NCBI GenBank assembly: GCA_009746045.1
Contig: RPFO01002304.1
Span: 1 to 64,000, forward strand
Origin: Mesostigma viride
Taxonomy: Eukaryota; Streptophyta; Mesostigmatophyceae; Mesostigmatales; Mesostigmataceae
Reading direction: 5' to 3'
Length of the DNA: 64,000 bases
Part shown: piece by piece, positions 34,307 to 45,837 of the stretch
Position numbering within the stretch: position 1 is the first letter of the stretch
How the letters are laid out: every line of letters starts with the position of its first letter
Notes under the pieces: model-generated
What the model was told of the DNA's origin: nothing
Databases searched by the model: none
The model's input: the letters and a program-made list of their open reading frames with translations, nothing else
Program-made: the position numbers and the translations under genes

Positions 34307-34908
34307 TGTTATATTGTGGGCTCGCAGTCACATAAAGTATTGGAATTTGGTTATGCTCGGAATTGGCTAAGTCCGGAGGTCAACCGGCAGCGCCGCGCTG
34401 AGGTTTATTTGCTGGGCCGGCGGTCAGTGGGAATTTATGTGTACGGTCAGGCAACGGGTCGTAGGTTCTGGCTGTGGGCTATTTTGGGTTCTGGCCATTA
34501 CCGTTCGTTCCGTGGGCAACCTTGGTTCCGTACCGTTTGTCCAGGCAAGCAGTGGGGAGGATCTCGGTTGCGGTGCGTTATGTTGTGGAGTGTCGTTTGG
34601 GAATTATGTTGGTGTATTTCGGTTGGTTTGTACTTGGGTACGTTCTCAGGCCCACGCCGTTGCTCAGCGTTGGGTGAAGCCACAGAGCTACTCGCAGTGA
34701 TGACCTACAGCGGAGCATTGAGTCAAAGCTGTTTGGCGGCGTGAAAGGCCGACACGCAGGAGAAAGCTTTGAATCACGTTGCAGCAAATGCTGTCAATGG
34801 CCGACGTTGTCGACATGTCCGGGGCTGGGCGCTGAGCGAGTAATCTATTTTGTTACGTCCTTTTTATTATTCGGAAATACAATACACTTAAAGAATTTTA
34901 TTTTAACA
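34307..34908 (+). repeat. Copia 3' LTR
   Basis: 602 bp; identical to the 5' LTR except for one inserted C in the run GTCC(T)n near 34860. Followed by the GTGAC duplication. Confidence 0.95.
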
Positions 34909-34913
34909 GTGAC

Positions 34914-36117
34914 GTGCGCAAGGAATTTGTTTTCTACGCATTTTCGACAAAGGCTAGTGACCGGGGGGGTACACTAGCGCTAGCAGCATAAGAGCGGACG
35001 AAAGTGTACGTGCGCGCGCGCCGGGCCAGGCACAGCTGGGCGCGCAGCACTGACTTGAGCGGACGGCAGCACAAGACTGTGCGCAGCGTCGAGAGGATCA
35101 TACGCGGGTTAGGACAGCTGGAGCTGGAGCTGGAGCTGGAGCTGGACTGCTGGACTTCAACAGCGCCGAGGCTATTGACAGGCCAAGTGTCTTTGTGGTG
35201 TAGAATAGCGGGTCAACGTTATGAGGACTGGACAGAAAATGGAAAAGGACAATTTGCGGTGCGGAGCCAGATCGCTGGAATGAATGCGAAATCGCTGGCA
35301 GCCCTACAAAGGGATTTCTTCTAGAAAGGAACGATTGGACGCAATGTTTGCTGGGCCACTCACACGCAAGGTGTGAGCGTGCAGATTGTCTGAAGGATAT
35401 TATGCTTCGACCTTGGTGGACGTGACTCAATGCCGGACATTCCCAGGGACAGAAATGCCGGAGCCTCTAGGAGATGAGATCGGCAACAGGGTAGCAATTT
35501 AGATTTGTCGGGATGCCTTCCTGCTTTTGTTGGCATGTGTGGTAGAAAGCCAGGACGGCAACTGGAATGCGGTTTCTATTTGCATGGTTCAGGCAGCAAG
35601 ATAGTTTTGGCATTCCTGGCTGGACTGACAAGTGTGGCGTGTGTCATGCGTGTGGCATGACGAATGGTTTGGTTCATAGTCGAAGAGGACTCTCACGCAG
35701 CGTGTAGTCTCTTCGAGTCTCTCGTTAGTGGCCTTCGTGTTTCTCCCTTTCCTTGGGAGCAAGGCCGGTAGCATGTCATGGAGCGCTGCCTAACTGCGGG
35801 CTCGTGAGCATGGAGTGCATCGATATTGAGACTATCAACGTGTTGTAATTGTATTAACTTTCTCAATAAATTCCGCATGTGCGGCTTCATCATCAGACTG
35901 TGCAAAGTGTGTGTTGTGAAAGCATTGTTCTATAGCAGGGGAGGCAAAAGCACCCTCTTGCACCATCATATTGTCGCAATTAGAGTAGTTGGAGCGTCTA
36001 GCTAACGCCCCAGCAAGGATATTCAAACGCGGCACGCGACGGTACACAAGGGGATCAAGAAGGTGGTCATCAGGCACGAGGGACAGTTCCTTGTCCTCGG
36101 CTGAGAGCCCTCTTTTC
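34914..36117 (+). repeat. Gypsy repeat A1, inner part
   Basis: Continues from GTGAC and matches 44646-45834 until GAGCCCTCTTTTC, after which the two copies diverge completely. It holds a short (GCTGGA)n run near 35108, longer than in A2. A minus-strand open frame of 94 codons (36119-35835) is conserved in both copies; it has no family I recognise. Confidence 0.85.
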
Positions 36118-36393
36118 ATTACTCGAAGAGACTAGCTCCATCTGCAAAGGAACATTTTCATTTCAGCAAAGAGAGACGGTGTGCAGTTTTCTGGGGAAGA
36201 CTAGCACACATAGTGGCCTGATCAACCATTAAGTCTTTCAGATTAGACCGTTGCTACTTGGTAGTGGTTGTGGCAGTTTATGTCATATCACACTAGGTCG
36301 GTCACAGCGTTTTTGGCAAGCCACGCAGGCTGTGCCAACACGGGCGTCGACACCGACGGGCAGGAGCTCTCCAGGGTCGATACCACCATCAAC

Positions 36394-37527
36394 ATGTCAG
36401 GAACTGACCCCACAGCATCAGGCAGTGGTGGGTCAGCGCCGGCAGCTACGGGCGGTCAAGCAACTGACCCGCCCAGCGGTCGTCTCGGCACTAGTGCGGA
36501 CACCGCTTTGTTAGGTAATGGAGCGCCTTCCCTTTCTTCGGCAGGGGACGGTGGTGCTCTTACCCAAGTGCTGCGCCTGCTGCAAGAGCAAGCGGCAGAG
36601 CTGGCGGCACTCCGAGCTCAGCAAGCGACGCAGTTATCGCAACAGGCGACGCTTGTTGAAGAAACTGTGCGACTTGCTTTGGAGCGCGCGGAATCTACGG
36701 CTGAAGCGAGGCGTGCTACGGAGCGCGCTGAGCAACGGCGGCAGGCGGAGGCAACCACGGAAGCTGCACGCGCCTGCCAAGCTGCGGCCCAACGCGACGC
36801 CGAGGCCAGGCAGGCTGCCGACGAGGAGGCCGCTGCCGAGGAAGCGCGGCGACATGAGGCGCTGCGCGACCAACGCGGACACTTCGACGAAGAGCGCAGT
36901 GGGACAGGTCCACTACGCAACGTTGAGCCCAGTCAGCCACGCGTCGGACCAAGCGGTCAACGGCGGGGCGACGGGGAAATGGCGCAGGATGACGAGCTGC
37001 AGCCGAACGTCGGTCGGGTAGGCACCCGGTCGACTGCCGACGCATCTTATACGCTGGGGGGGAACCTACGGGCACCCAACCAAGGCACGTTATCGTGGCG
37101 CGGCGGGTATGGTGCAGCCCCCAGGGGGGGAGCATCAGGTGGCTTGTTTAGCACAGGTCGGCCACCCATGACGGCGGCAGCAACGCCGTTGGGTGGCACC
37201 GCAGGGCGGCCCAGGCTTGGCGGCACTCGGTCAGACTTCGGCTGGGGCCAAGTCGATCGGGAGGTAGCCAGCATACCATGGGGTGAGGGCGACGACGTCC
37301 AGCGACCCCACCGCATGCCGTACGGCGTGCATGGCGAATCCACTCGTGTGCCATCGCTGCCCAAGGTGGAGCTTCGCGAGAAGTTCACCTCAGCAGGCAC
37401 GGGTGCGACTTTAGAGGAAGCCTATGAGCTCTTCCGAGCTCATTGTAACACTTATCGTTATGCCTCGGGGTATCCTCTTCGCCATGAGATGGTGATGGAT
37501 TTTATTCACCTTTTTTCCATGACCTGA
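36394..37527 (+). pseudogene. Gypsy Gag, N-terminal part
   Basis: Start taken at ATG 36394 (MSGTDPTASG); the frame is open further upstream only with non-ATG or less likely starts. A Ser/Thr/Gly-rich start is followed by a long Ala/Glu/Arg/Gln-rich coiled coil (about 36560-36890), a Gly-rich segment, and the beginning of a capsid-like Retrotrans_gag domain (LEEAYELFRAHCNTYRYASG). The frame is lost at a T6 run (about 37511); the capsid domain continues one frame back at 37515 (FFHDLTKKKVQ). Confidence 0.7.
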
Positions 37528-37547
37528 CCAAGAAGAAGGTCCAGGTT

Positions 37548-40445
37548 TTGGTCCAGCATTACCGAGCGCTCGTGGACCGATGTCATCGCACGGACATATG
37601 GTTTGCGCTCACGGACATGGGCACACCGGATCTCGACTCGATCATCTTCGATGTCGACCCGGCAGAGCAGCTGTGGCAGCAACTGCGGCTGGAGTACCCA
37701 GTTGAGCACGTCAAGGCCATCGCGGAATGGAATGGAGCGTTCACCGTCGCCGAGGGTGAGGATCCGGCTTTCTCCCTTGACCGGCTTCTCGCGTTTGCGG
37801 GCAAAGTGCCTGATTATACGCAGACCAAGGCTTGCCGGTTATGGCGGAGTGCAGTGCCCCTGCTGGCCATCGATCTTCCGGAGCCGCCCGGTGGGGAGTG
37901 GACTTTGGTGACTCTCTGTGCAGCATTCAAGCGGCTGCTCAGGAAGCGTGCGGAAGGCGAGAAGGGTATCTCGTCTGAGCTGGCTGAGATGCGCAAGAAG
38001 ATGGCTGAGATGGAGAAGGCCATCGCGGTCAAGGGTGGCCAGCGGCTGCCTGGTGCGGGGCGCGGTGAATATGTCGGCACTCAGGGTGGTGGCAACGCCG
38101 GTCACGGGGGCAGCGGCGGTGGCGGTCAGGGTGGCAGCGGCGGTGTCAGTCGTGGTGGCGGCGGCAGTGGCTACGGTGGTCGGGGTCGCGGTGGTGGTCG
38201 AGGCGGAGGCGGTCGTCCGCCGTCATCGGATGGGACTCAGGAGGCGCAGGGCGTGCAAGGCGCGCTGGGCGCACCCACCCCGTCACGCGGTAAATGTTAC
38301 CTTTGCGACAAGGATGGGCACCTTAGTCGCGAGTGTCCAAGCCGCTGCACGAAGCCGCATGGGGCAGACACGAAGTGGCACCTGATGAACAAGTGTCCAG
38401 CCGCGGGCATCAAGACGGTCCACTTCGCCGAGATGGCGGGCAAGACCGACTCGATGGAAGCCCAGGTGGCTGCCATCAAGCATGGTGAGGAGGCGACGGC
38501 GCCCCCCAACCAATTCGCGACGGTGTACCGGGAGGACCCATTCTGGGCGCCCATGCCGGGTGACGTCGAGATCAACGCTGCGGAGGCTACCAAAGGCAAG
38601 CAGGCACGCAGCCCGCTTTCTTTTCAGCAGGCACCCATGTTGCCTGCCGGGCAGTTGCCCGCGTCCTTTTCCATGCCGCTGGCTGGGGTGCAATCTGCTT
38701 TTGAGCATGCGAACCCTGCTGGGCTGGAGCAGCGTAGGCGATTGGCGCCTGTGTACCCAATGCCGTTCATTGTGGACGTACCCATGTTTTCAGCACGGCA
38801 GGTGGTCGACACCTTCGGGCAGAAGGGGGTTGAGTGGCTGGGGTCGGTTGTGTCCGAGATCCAGTTGTTCGCAGATGGGCATGATGTGCGCACCTTGCGC
38901 AATTCTGAGTCCGTCACCTACGGGCGTCAGCCGGTAGAAGCCGCAGTGCCCGTGGTGCAAGCGGGAGTGGTCAGCACAAGTAGCCAGCAGCGCACTAGTG
39001 CAGTTCCCCAGGTTCCCACGGTGGTTCCATACCCCAATGGTGAGCCGTCCATAGCGTTCCAAGCAGTTGGAGCCTGTGGAGATGTATGGAGCGACATGGT
39101 GACATGTCCGTTGGTTGGCGCAGTCAAGCTTGATAGCGGTGCTCAGCCGCTAGTCATCAGCACAGACTTGGCCACCATGCTGAACCTGACCTACGAGAAC
39201 GGTGGCTTAGTGGAAAGCCCCGTGTCTGTGTCAGGTTGGCAGGGTCCGGCTAGTAAGCCGTACGCTATGACGGCGGTTAAAGTCAACGTGATTTTCAATC
39301 CGTTGCGCGCCTCTAGCATGACCACCGTGTCCGCGTATGCGCTGGTGGTCAACAAGTGTGGATATTCCGCACTACTCGGGGTGGATGTCCTTGCTCGCGC
39401 CATGGTTCAGGTGGACTATAGGGCGGAGGAGGCATCTTACATCCCTGATTGGGATGGGGCTGGCCTGAAGCGGGCCAGTGTGCCGGTCTCATGCTTCAGT
39501 TCTTCAGCCGGGGCTGCACGCCTCAACCCTTCAGCGGCTGCGGGCGTGGTGGAGGTCAGCATGGTGGAGGTACGGGCGGCGGGCTCATCGGCGTGGGACA
39601 AGCATCGGACGGTGCTGCCTCAGCCAACGGCGAGCATTGCCAAGATGCGCACGCAGTGGTCGCTGGATGCTGTGACGTCCACGCGGCAGCTGGCTATGCG
39701 CAAGCGGGTGACTGAAGCCGTCGTCACCATTCCTCAGATGGCCAGCCATGGCCTCACTTTGGTGCAACCGGGTGTCTCGGAGGCCCAAGGTAATTTTTCT
39801 GCTGCAATCTTACCGCAGGCCCCTGATTTTGCCAAGGGTGCGGTAGTGTTGGAACTGTTTGCGGGGATCGGAGGGGGCATTGCAGGCTTTTTGGCCGCAG
39901 GCGGCGTGTGCCGTAAACTCATCGCGGTAGAGCCATCGCACAAGGCGCGTCAGGTGTACTTCAGTCACTGTGGCGTGTTGTCGCGAGAGTATCCCGCGCA
40001 GTTTCCGCCATCAGCATGGCGTGACCCGTTTGGGGAATGTCCTCAAGATATCCGAGCCATCGGTGAGGTGCAGGTGCAGCAGTTGTTGCGCAGGCATCAT
40101 GCCATCGACTTGGTAATTGCGGGTTGGGAGTGCCAGGGCCTGAGCCAGGCAGGGCAAGGGCGGGGGCTAGCCGATCCGCGTAGCGCGCTGTTCTGGGAAC
40201 TGTTGCGTGTGGTGGGACTGTTGCAGTCGCGTCAGCCCCATCCGCCTGCGTATCTGTTTGAGAACGTTGTGGCGGGTGACAGCCCACATCAGGCGGTGCG
40301 GGAGGACTGGGCTACAATCGTGGCACTCCTGGGGGAGCCCATCGTGTGTGACAACGCAGGGCTGGGTGGGCTCACGCATCGTTTGCGTGCCTATTGGACC
40401 AACGTGGCGTGTGCGACCGGTGTGCAGGCGGTCTTGGGGCCGTAG
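37548..40445 (+). pseudogene. Gypsy Gag C-terminus, protease and cytosine-5 DNA methyltransferase (catalytic part)
   Basis: Continues the capsid domain, then a Gly-rich linker and a CX2CX4HX4C zinc knuckle (CYLCDKDGHLSREC, about 38298). The aspartic protease has VKLDSGAQPLVIS and YSALLGVDVL (about 39120-39390). From about 39840 comes a C5-methyltransferase: motif I VVLELFAGIGGG, motif IV GWECQGLS with the catalytic Cys, motif VI YLFENVV, motif VIII THRLRAYWTN. The family usually has Pro-Cys in motif IV; here it is Glu-Cys. The ORF ends between motif VIII and the target-recognition region, which continues in the next frame. The FENVV and HRxRxxW pattern is more like the DNMT3/DRM group than DNMT1, but a phylogeny would be needed. 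Confidence 0.85.
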
Positions 40446-42937
40446 CAAGGCAGCATCCGAGTGTGTCTGCGGAGGTAGCATTGCCTTCCCACCTAGTCAC
40501 GCAGAAGGTGGATAGCGAGGATCGCCCACCGTATGCACGCGTCAACCGGGTCGGGAGCCCCATGTGTGCACTGCCGACCCTGGTCAGTTACCAAGGGTCG
40601 ACAGCATACCGTGATCGGGGTAAGGGTCTCGTTTGGGACACTACCACCGGTCTGTTGGTGCAGCCACCCGCAGAATTTCGTGAGGCCAGCATGGGTTTTC
40701 ATGTCGGGGCCTCGGCGCTGCCGGGCGTGCTCGAGAGTGAGCGCTGGTCTTTGATAGGCCAGGCTATGTCGGTGTTGCAGGTCGGGTATGTGCTGCTTGC
40801 ATCGGTTGCCGTGCGCCAGTCTGGGGGGGCGTCCCCAGCCAATCCGCCTCAGCAGGTTGAGGCGCGCGCAGCCAAACTGAAGCGCCCTGCAGCGACGGGG
40901 ACTTCATCAGCATGGGGGTGGCGTCTGCGACAGGTGTGGACTATCATTCTCATGACCGCCCTGCTGACCAGCACCGTGCTGGCCGGCGAGCCCACGCTGC
41001 ATCGGGTAATACACCGTGCGGCACGCGAGGCTCCGGCGGTGGGTGTCACACCAGGTGTGGCAGCCTTTTCCTTGTTCCACGACGATGCGGCTAGGGCGCC
41101 GCATCTTGAGGCACATGCGGTAGCTGTGGGTGATCCCGCGGATACGCACCCCTGGGCTATTGGCGAACACCTTTCTGATGCGCAGCGCTCAGCCATGCTA
41201 AAGTGGCTAGGCACTGCAAGGGGGGCCTTCGCTTTCACAAGTGATGAACTGGGGTGTTTCAATGGTGGGACCATGCGTGTTCCATTGGACACTGACACTC
41301 CTTTGTTCCGACGCCAGCATCGCCTGAGTCAGGCCGAGTTGGATTTTGTAGCCGAGCAATGCAAGGAGTTAGAGGATGCCGGTATCATCAGGCAATCTTC
41401 CTCCAGCTATGCTGCTGCCGTTGTCGTTGCGCCCAAGAAGGACGCTATCACCGGGGCATGGACGGGTATGCGCATGGCCACCGATCTGCGGTTGCTGAAT
41501 GCACACACACCCGTGGACCGTTACCCCATGCCACGTGTGGATGATGTCCTGGATAAGATATCTCCTCATGTGAAGTTTGTGTCCTCGCTGGACCTGCGTA
41601 GCGGCTTTCATCAGATCGCAGTTGCGCCGGAGGATCAGCGGAAGCTTGCATTCTGGGGGGGCGGCAATTTGTATGAGTGGGTGCGCATGCCCTTTGGGCA
41701 CCGCAACGCTAGTGCTGTTTTCCAACGAGCTATGGACAAAGTGCTTGCAGGTCTTCCTTTCGCCGCTTGTTACATTGATGATGTAATCGTCTTTAGCGCG
41801 ACATTTGAGGAGCACCTGGCGCACTTGGAGCAGGTTCGCTTGGCTCTCGAGGAGCATAATATGCGGCTGCACCCTGAGAAGTGCAAGTTCGCCCAGCGGA
41901 CCCTCTCATTCCTTGGTCATCAGATTGTGCCGGGTGGCCGGACGCCTGATGCCGCCAAGGTCGAATCCATTGCGCAGGCCGCCGTACCCACGGATGTCTC
42001 AGGGGTGCGGGCGTATTTGGGTTTGGCTGGCTATTACCGAGGTTACATTGAGAACTTCAGCAGCAAGGTGAAGCCCTTGACCGAGTTACTCAAGAAGGGG
42101 TGCGTGTGGGCGTGGGGTCCCGCACAGCAACGCGCCATCGAGACAATCAAGCAGGAGCTCACGTCGGCACCGATTCTGCGCGCCCCTGACTATGCTTTGC
42201 CATTTGTGTTATATACCGACTGGTCCAAGGTAGGACTGGGTGCGGTCTTGGCGCAAAAGGATGGTGATGGGCGCGAGCACGTTATTGCTTATGCTAGTCG
42301 CAGCAACAACCCAGCGGAGAGCCGGTATTCTTCCTATGAGGGGGAGGCACTGGCTGTGGTGTGGGCCATCAAGCACTTTCGCCCGTATTTATTTGGGCGC
42401 GTGTTTACTCTGGTGACAGACCACCAGCCGCTTCAGTGGCTAATGACCAACACCAACCTGACGGGTAAGCTCGCCCGATGGGCCATGATTATCCAGGAGT
42501 ACCACATGACCATTGTGCATCGGGCCGGCAAGGACCATGTCAACGCCGATGTGCTATCCCGATACGCCATGCCTACCACTGTTGACCACACTGGAGCCCG
42601 GGCCATGGGTGCCGAGGGCTCGTCTGGTTCTGTGGTCTTTGTGAACGCTGCTGGGTATGCGGCCGACGATGAGGAGGAGGCGTGGTGGCGCAGTGTCGAG
42701 TACTCTGTGGCGGACTTCGGCATCAGCGACGACCCGGTGCGGCCGTCGCCATTCACGCCATCCAAAGCTGTGTGCGCTATGGAAGAGGGTAGGTCTCTGT
42801 CCTTTGACATTGATCCTTCTCTGCAGCAGCTGATCGCTGTGCAGGCTCTCTTAGCGCGTAGCTCTCTTGCTGATTGCTACACCGCTGATATCTGGCTAGA
42901 TGGTCGAGTTTGGAGCAAGTGCAGGGTGCTGTCTTGA
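40394..42937 (+). pseudogene. Gypsy methyltransferase C-terminus, RT and RNase H
   Basis: The first 130 codons finish the methyltransferase: ALPTLVSYQGS (target-recognition side), EFREASMGF (motif IX) and LIGQAMSVLQVGYVLLA (motif X). After a linker with a hydrophobic stretch comes RT: AGIIRQSSSSYAAAVVVAPKK, MATDLRLLNAHT, SLDLRSGFHQI, MPFGHRNASAVFQ, catalytic CYIDDVIVF (about 41770). RNase H follows: VLYTDWSKVGLGAVL, EGEALAVVWAI, LVTDHQPL (about 42205-42440). The frame breaks at 42937, where the integrase continues one frame back. Confidence 0.9.
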
Positions 42938-43485
42938 CTCCTACTCCAGTCGATTGGACTCCTGCTCAGAAGGCGACGGAGTTGAACAGGGTGCAGCACA
43001 GGGCTGCAACCTATGGTTGGGAAGATGGGGTTTTGTACAAGCTGTTGGGCAAGCGTAGGGTGGTCGTCCCACCGCCTGACAAGCGCGTTGCTATAGTGCA
43101 GGCGTACCACGAGCGGTATGGTCACTTGGGTGGCAATCGCACGCTCAGCCTCGTACGGACCAGCTATTGGTGGAATAACATGCGACACACGGTGGCCCAG
43201 GTAGTGGCCAGCTGTGTCCCGTGTGCTCGAACCAAGGCTAACTTTAGCGCAGATCATGGTGCCAAGGAGCTGATGTCGCTTCCCATCAAGGGCTTGTTTT
43301 ATCGCTGGCACGTCGATCTGTGCGGGCCGTTTCAGGAGAGCCCTGACGGCAACCTCTATGTCATGGTATGCGTGGAGAGCTTTAGCAAATGGGTTGAGTT
43401 GATCCCCATTGCTGACAAGCATGCCGCTACCACAGCGAAGCATTTTGCGGACATCATACCAGGTTTGGGGCTCCCGCGGAGGTAG
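42910..43485 (+). pseudogene. Gypsy integrase, N-terminal half
   Basis: H2C2 zinc site (HERYGHLGGNRT ... CVPCARTK, about 43107-43235) and the first catalytic Asp (WHVDLCGPF, about 43309). The frame stops just before the second catalytic Asp at a TTTGGGG run near 43467; the core continues one frame back. Confidence 0.85.
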
Positions 43486-43526
43486 TCACGGACCAGGGTG
43501 GTGAGTTCAGGGGTGAGTTCCAGGAG

Positions 43527-44420
43527 TTGCTGGATGGATGTCTTATTGATCACCGTCGCACTTCTCGGGAGCATCCTCAGGCCAATGGTTTGGCTGAGAG
43601 ATTGGTGCAGACCGTCAAGCAGGCGCTGCGCAAGTGGAGCCTGCAGGTGCCGGAGTCGGCCAGGTGGGATCGCGAGTTGGCATGGATTGCCATGGGTTAT
43701 CGCATGTCTCCCCAGGAGTCTCTCGCTACCTTCTCCCCGTATTTCCTTCTGTTCGGGCGTAATCCTCTTTTGCCTACGGAGGCACAGGTTGCGCACCCCG
43801 AACCCATGGCCTTCGACAACGCTCAGCAATTTTTGGTTGAGGTGCTGGCCAGGGCAGAGACTTTTAAGAAGGTCATGCCCATCGCGATGAACAACTTGTT
43901 CATTGCTCAGCACAGGGACTCCCTGCGCTACGCTCAGCGCCGGGGGGGCGCATACATGGCTCGCCAGCTGCGGTTTAGGCCAGGGCAGTATGTTTTCCTG
44001 CGCACTCAGCTGAAGCACACTTTGGATGTGGAGGCGGGGCCCACCATTTTGCGCATTGTGGCTATCAAACCATCGGGAGTGGCAATTTTGGAGGGCGCCG
44101 ACGGGAGCCGTACGACTGACAACCTCAGCAATCTCAGTCCCTGCTCGCTGCCCAATTTGGTCCACGACCTCCAACCGCACACGTCTCGCCGAGTCAAGGA
44201 CGCCCAGTGTCAGGTTTGTCACCGGGTCGATCAGGCGGAGTCCATGTTATTGTGTGATCAGTGTAACTGTGGTTGGCACATGCAGTGCTTGCAGCCAGTG
44301 GTCACCAGCATTCCGGAGGGGGATTGGTTTTGTCCAGTGTGCACCGCTGCGCAGTTTACCTCCCGCAGCTTGACTGCGGTCACCGCTGCCCTTGTCTTGG
44401 TACGATCGCTGTCTTCGTGA
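43527..44420 (+). pseudogene. Gypsy integrase, C-terminal half with PHD finger
   Basis: The frame is readable from about 43467 (FGAPAEVVTDQGGEF, second Asp), with the Glu block in HPQANGLAERLVQ, then the usual gypsy C-terminal region. At the end (44208-44350) is a Cys4-His-Cys3 module: CQVCHRV, LLCDQCNCGWHMQCL, DWFCPVC. This spacing is that of a PHD finger, a histone-tail reader. It takes the place of the chromodomain found in chromoviruses, which suggests chromatin-guided integration (inference). Confidence 0.85.
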
Positions 44421-44435
44421 TGGGGCCGGTCGCCA

Positions 44436-44447
44436 GCGAGGGGGGAA
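44436..44447 (+). other. possible polypurine tract of the Gypsy element
   Basis: GCGAGGGGGGAA lies immediately before repeat B1. If it is the primer for plus-strand synthesis, the LTR would begin at B1, not at A2; see the split-repeat finding. Confidence 0.4.
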
Positions 44448-44588
44448 TCATGGGACAGGTCCTCGCCCACCCCACAGGGCATGCAGTTAAGGCAGGCACG
44501 TCAGCTCAGCTCATTTGGGTTTTACCAAATTAAGCTGAGTGGCCAGCCGCCATGGTGGCGCCGGAGATTGTGGCACGCAGACGCGACA
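44446..44588 (+). repeat. Gypsy repeat B1
   Basis: From AATCATGGGACAGGTCC to GCAGACGCGACA. A near-identical copy lies at the right terminus (B2), and no copy is found after the left A1. It is separated from A2 by GC, making the junction GACA-GC-TGTC. Confidence 0.85.
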
Positions 44589-44590
44589 GC

Positions 44591-45834
44591 TGTCACGGAC
44601 GCGAGCTATGTCATCCGGGCGCCCACTATGCACAAGACCGGTGACGTGCGCAAGGAATTTGTTTTCTACGCATTTTCGACAAAGGCTAGTGACCGGGGGG
44701 GACACTAGCACTTGCAGCATAAGAGCGGACGAAAGTGTACGTGCGCGCGCGCCGGGCCAGGCACAGCTGGGCGCGCAGCACTGACTTGAGCGGACGGCAG
44801 CACAAGTGCGCAGCGTCGAGAGGATCATACGCGTGTTAGTGGACAGCTGGAGCTGAAGCTGGACTGCTGGACTTCAACAGCGCCGAGGCTATTGACAGGC
44901 CAGGTGTCTTTGTGGTGTAGAATAGCGGGTCAACGTTATGAGGACTGGACAGAAAATGGAAAAGGACAATTTGCGGTGCGGAGCCAGATCGCTGGAATGA
45001 ATGCGAAATCGCTGGCAGCCCTACAAAGGGATTTCTTCTAGAAAGGAACGATTAGACGCAATGTTTGCTGGGCCACTCACACGCAAGGTGTGAGCGTGCA
45101 GATTGTCTGAAGGATATTATGCTTCGACCTTGGTGGACGTGACTCAATGCCGGACATTCCCAGGGACAGAAATGCCGGAGCCTCTAGGAGATGAGATCGG
45201 CAACAGGGTAGCAATTTAGATTTGTCGGGATGCCTTCCTGCTTTTGTTGGCATGTGTGGTAGAAAGCCAGGACGGCAACTGGAATGCGGTTTCTATTTGC
45301 ATGGTTCAGGCAGCAAGATAGTTTTGGCATTCCTGGCTGGACTGACAAGTGTGGCGTGTGTCATGCGTGTGGCATGACGAATGGTTTGGTTCATAGTCGA
45401 AGAGGACTCTCACGCAGCGTGTAGTCTCTTCGAGTCTCTCGTTAGTGGCCTTCGTGTTTCTCCCTTTCCTTGGGAGCAAGGCCGGTAGCATGTCATGGAG
45501 CGCTGCCTAACTGCGGGCTCGTGAGCATGGAGTGCATCGATATTGAGACTATCAACGTGTTGTAATTGTATTAACTTTCTCAATAAATTCCGCATGTGCG
45601 GCTTCATCATCAGACTGTGCAAAGTGTGTGTTGTGAAAGCATTGTTCTATAGCAGGGGAGGCAAAGGCATCCTCTTGCACCATCATATTGTCGCAATTAG
45701 AGTAGTTGGAGCGTCTAGCTAACGCCCCAGCAAGGATATTCAAACGCGGCACGCGACGGTACACAAGGGGATCAATAAGGTGGTCATCAGGCACGAGGGA
45801 CAGTTCCTTGTCCTCGGCTGAGAGCCCTCTTTTC
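44591..45834 (+). repeat. Gypsy repeat A2
   Basis: TGTCACGGACGCGAGC ... GAGCCCTCTTTTC; matches A1 with scattered substitutions and a shorter (GCTGGA)n run. The divergence is clearly greater than between the Copia LTRs, so the Gypsy insertion is older. Confidence 0.85.
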
Positions 45835-45837
45835 GTC

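Larger units (their letters stand above)
27989..34908 (+). mobile_element. Copia-type LTR retrotransposon, young and apparently intact
   Basis: Two LTRs (601 and 602 bp) bounded by TG...CA, flanked by the 5-bp duplication GTGAC (27984-27988 and 34909-34913). The LTRs differ by a single base insertion (one extra C near 34860), indicating a recent insertion. Gag and Pol are both open, in the same frame, separated by one UGA. Domain order in Pol is integrase, protease-like, RT, RNase H. Confidence 0.95.

Noticed and set aside
36268-44420. DIRS/PAT-type element, suggested by split repeats
   Set aside because: No tyrosine recombinase motif was found; a clear DDE integrase with zinc site is present and a target duplication flanks the element.
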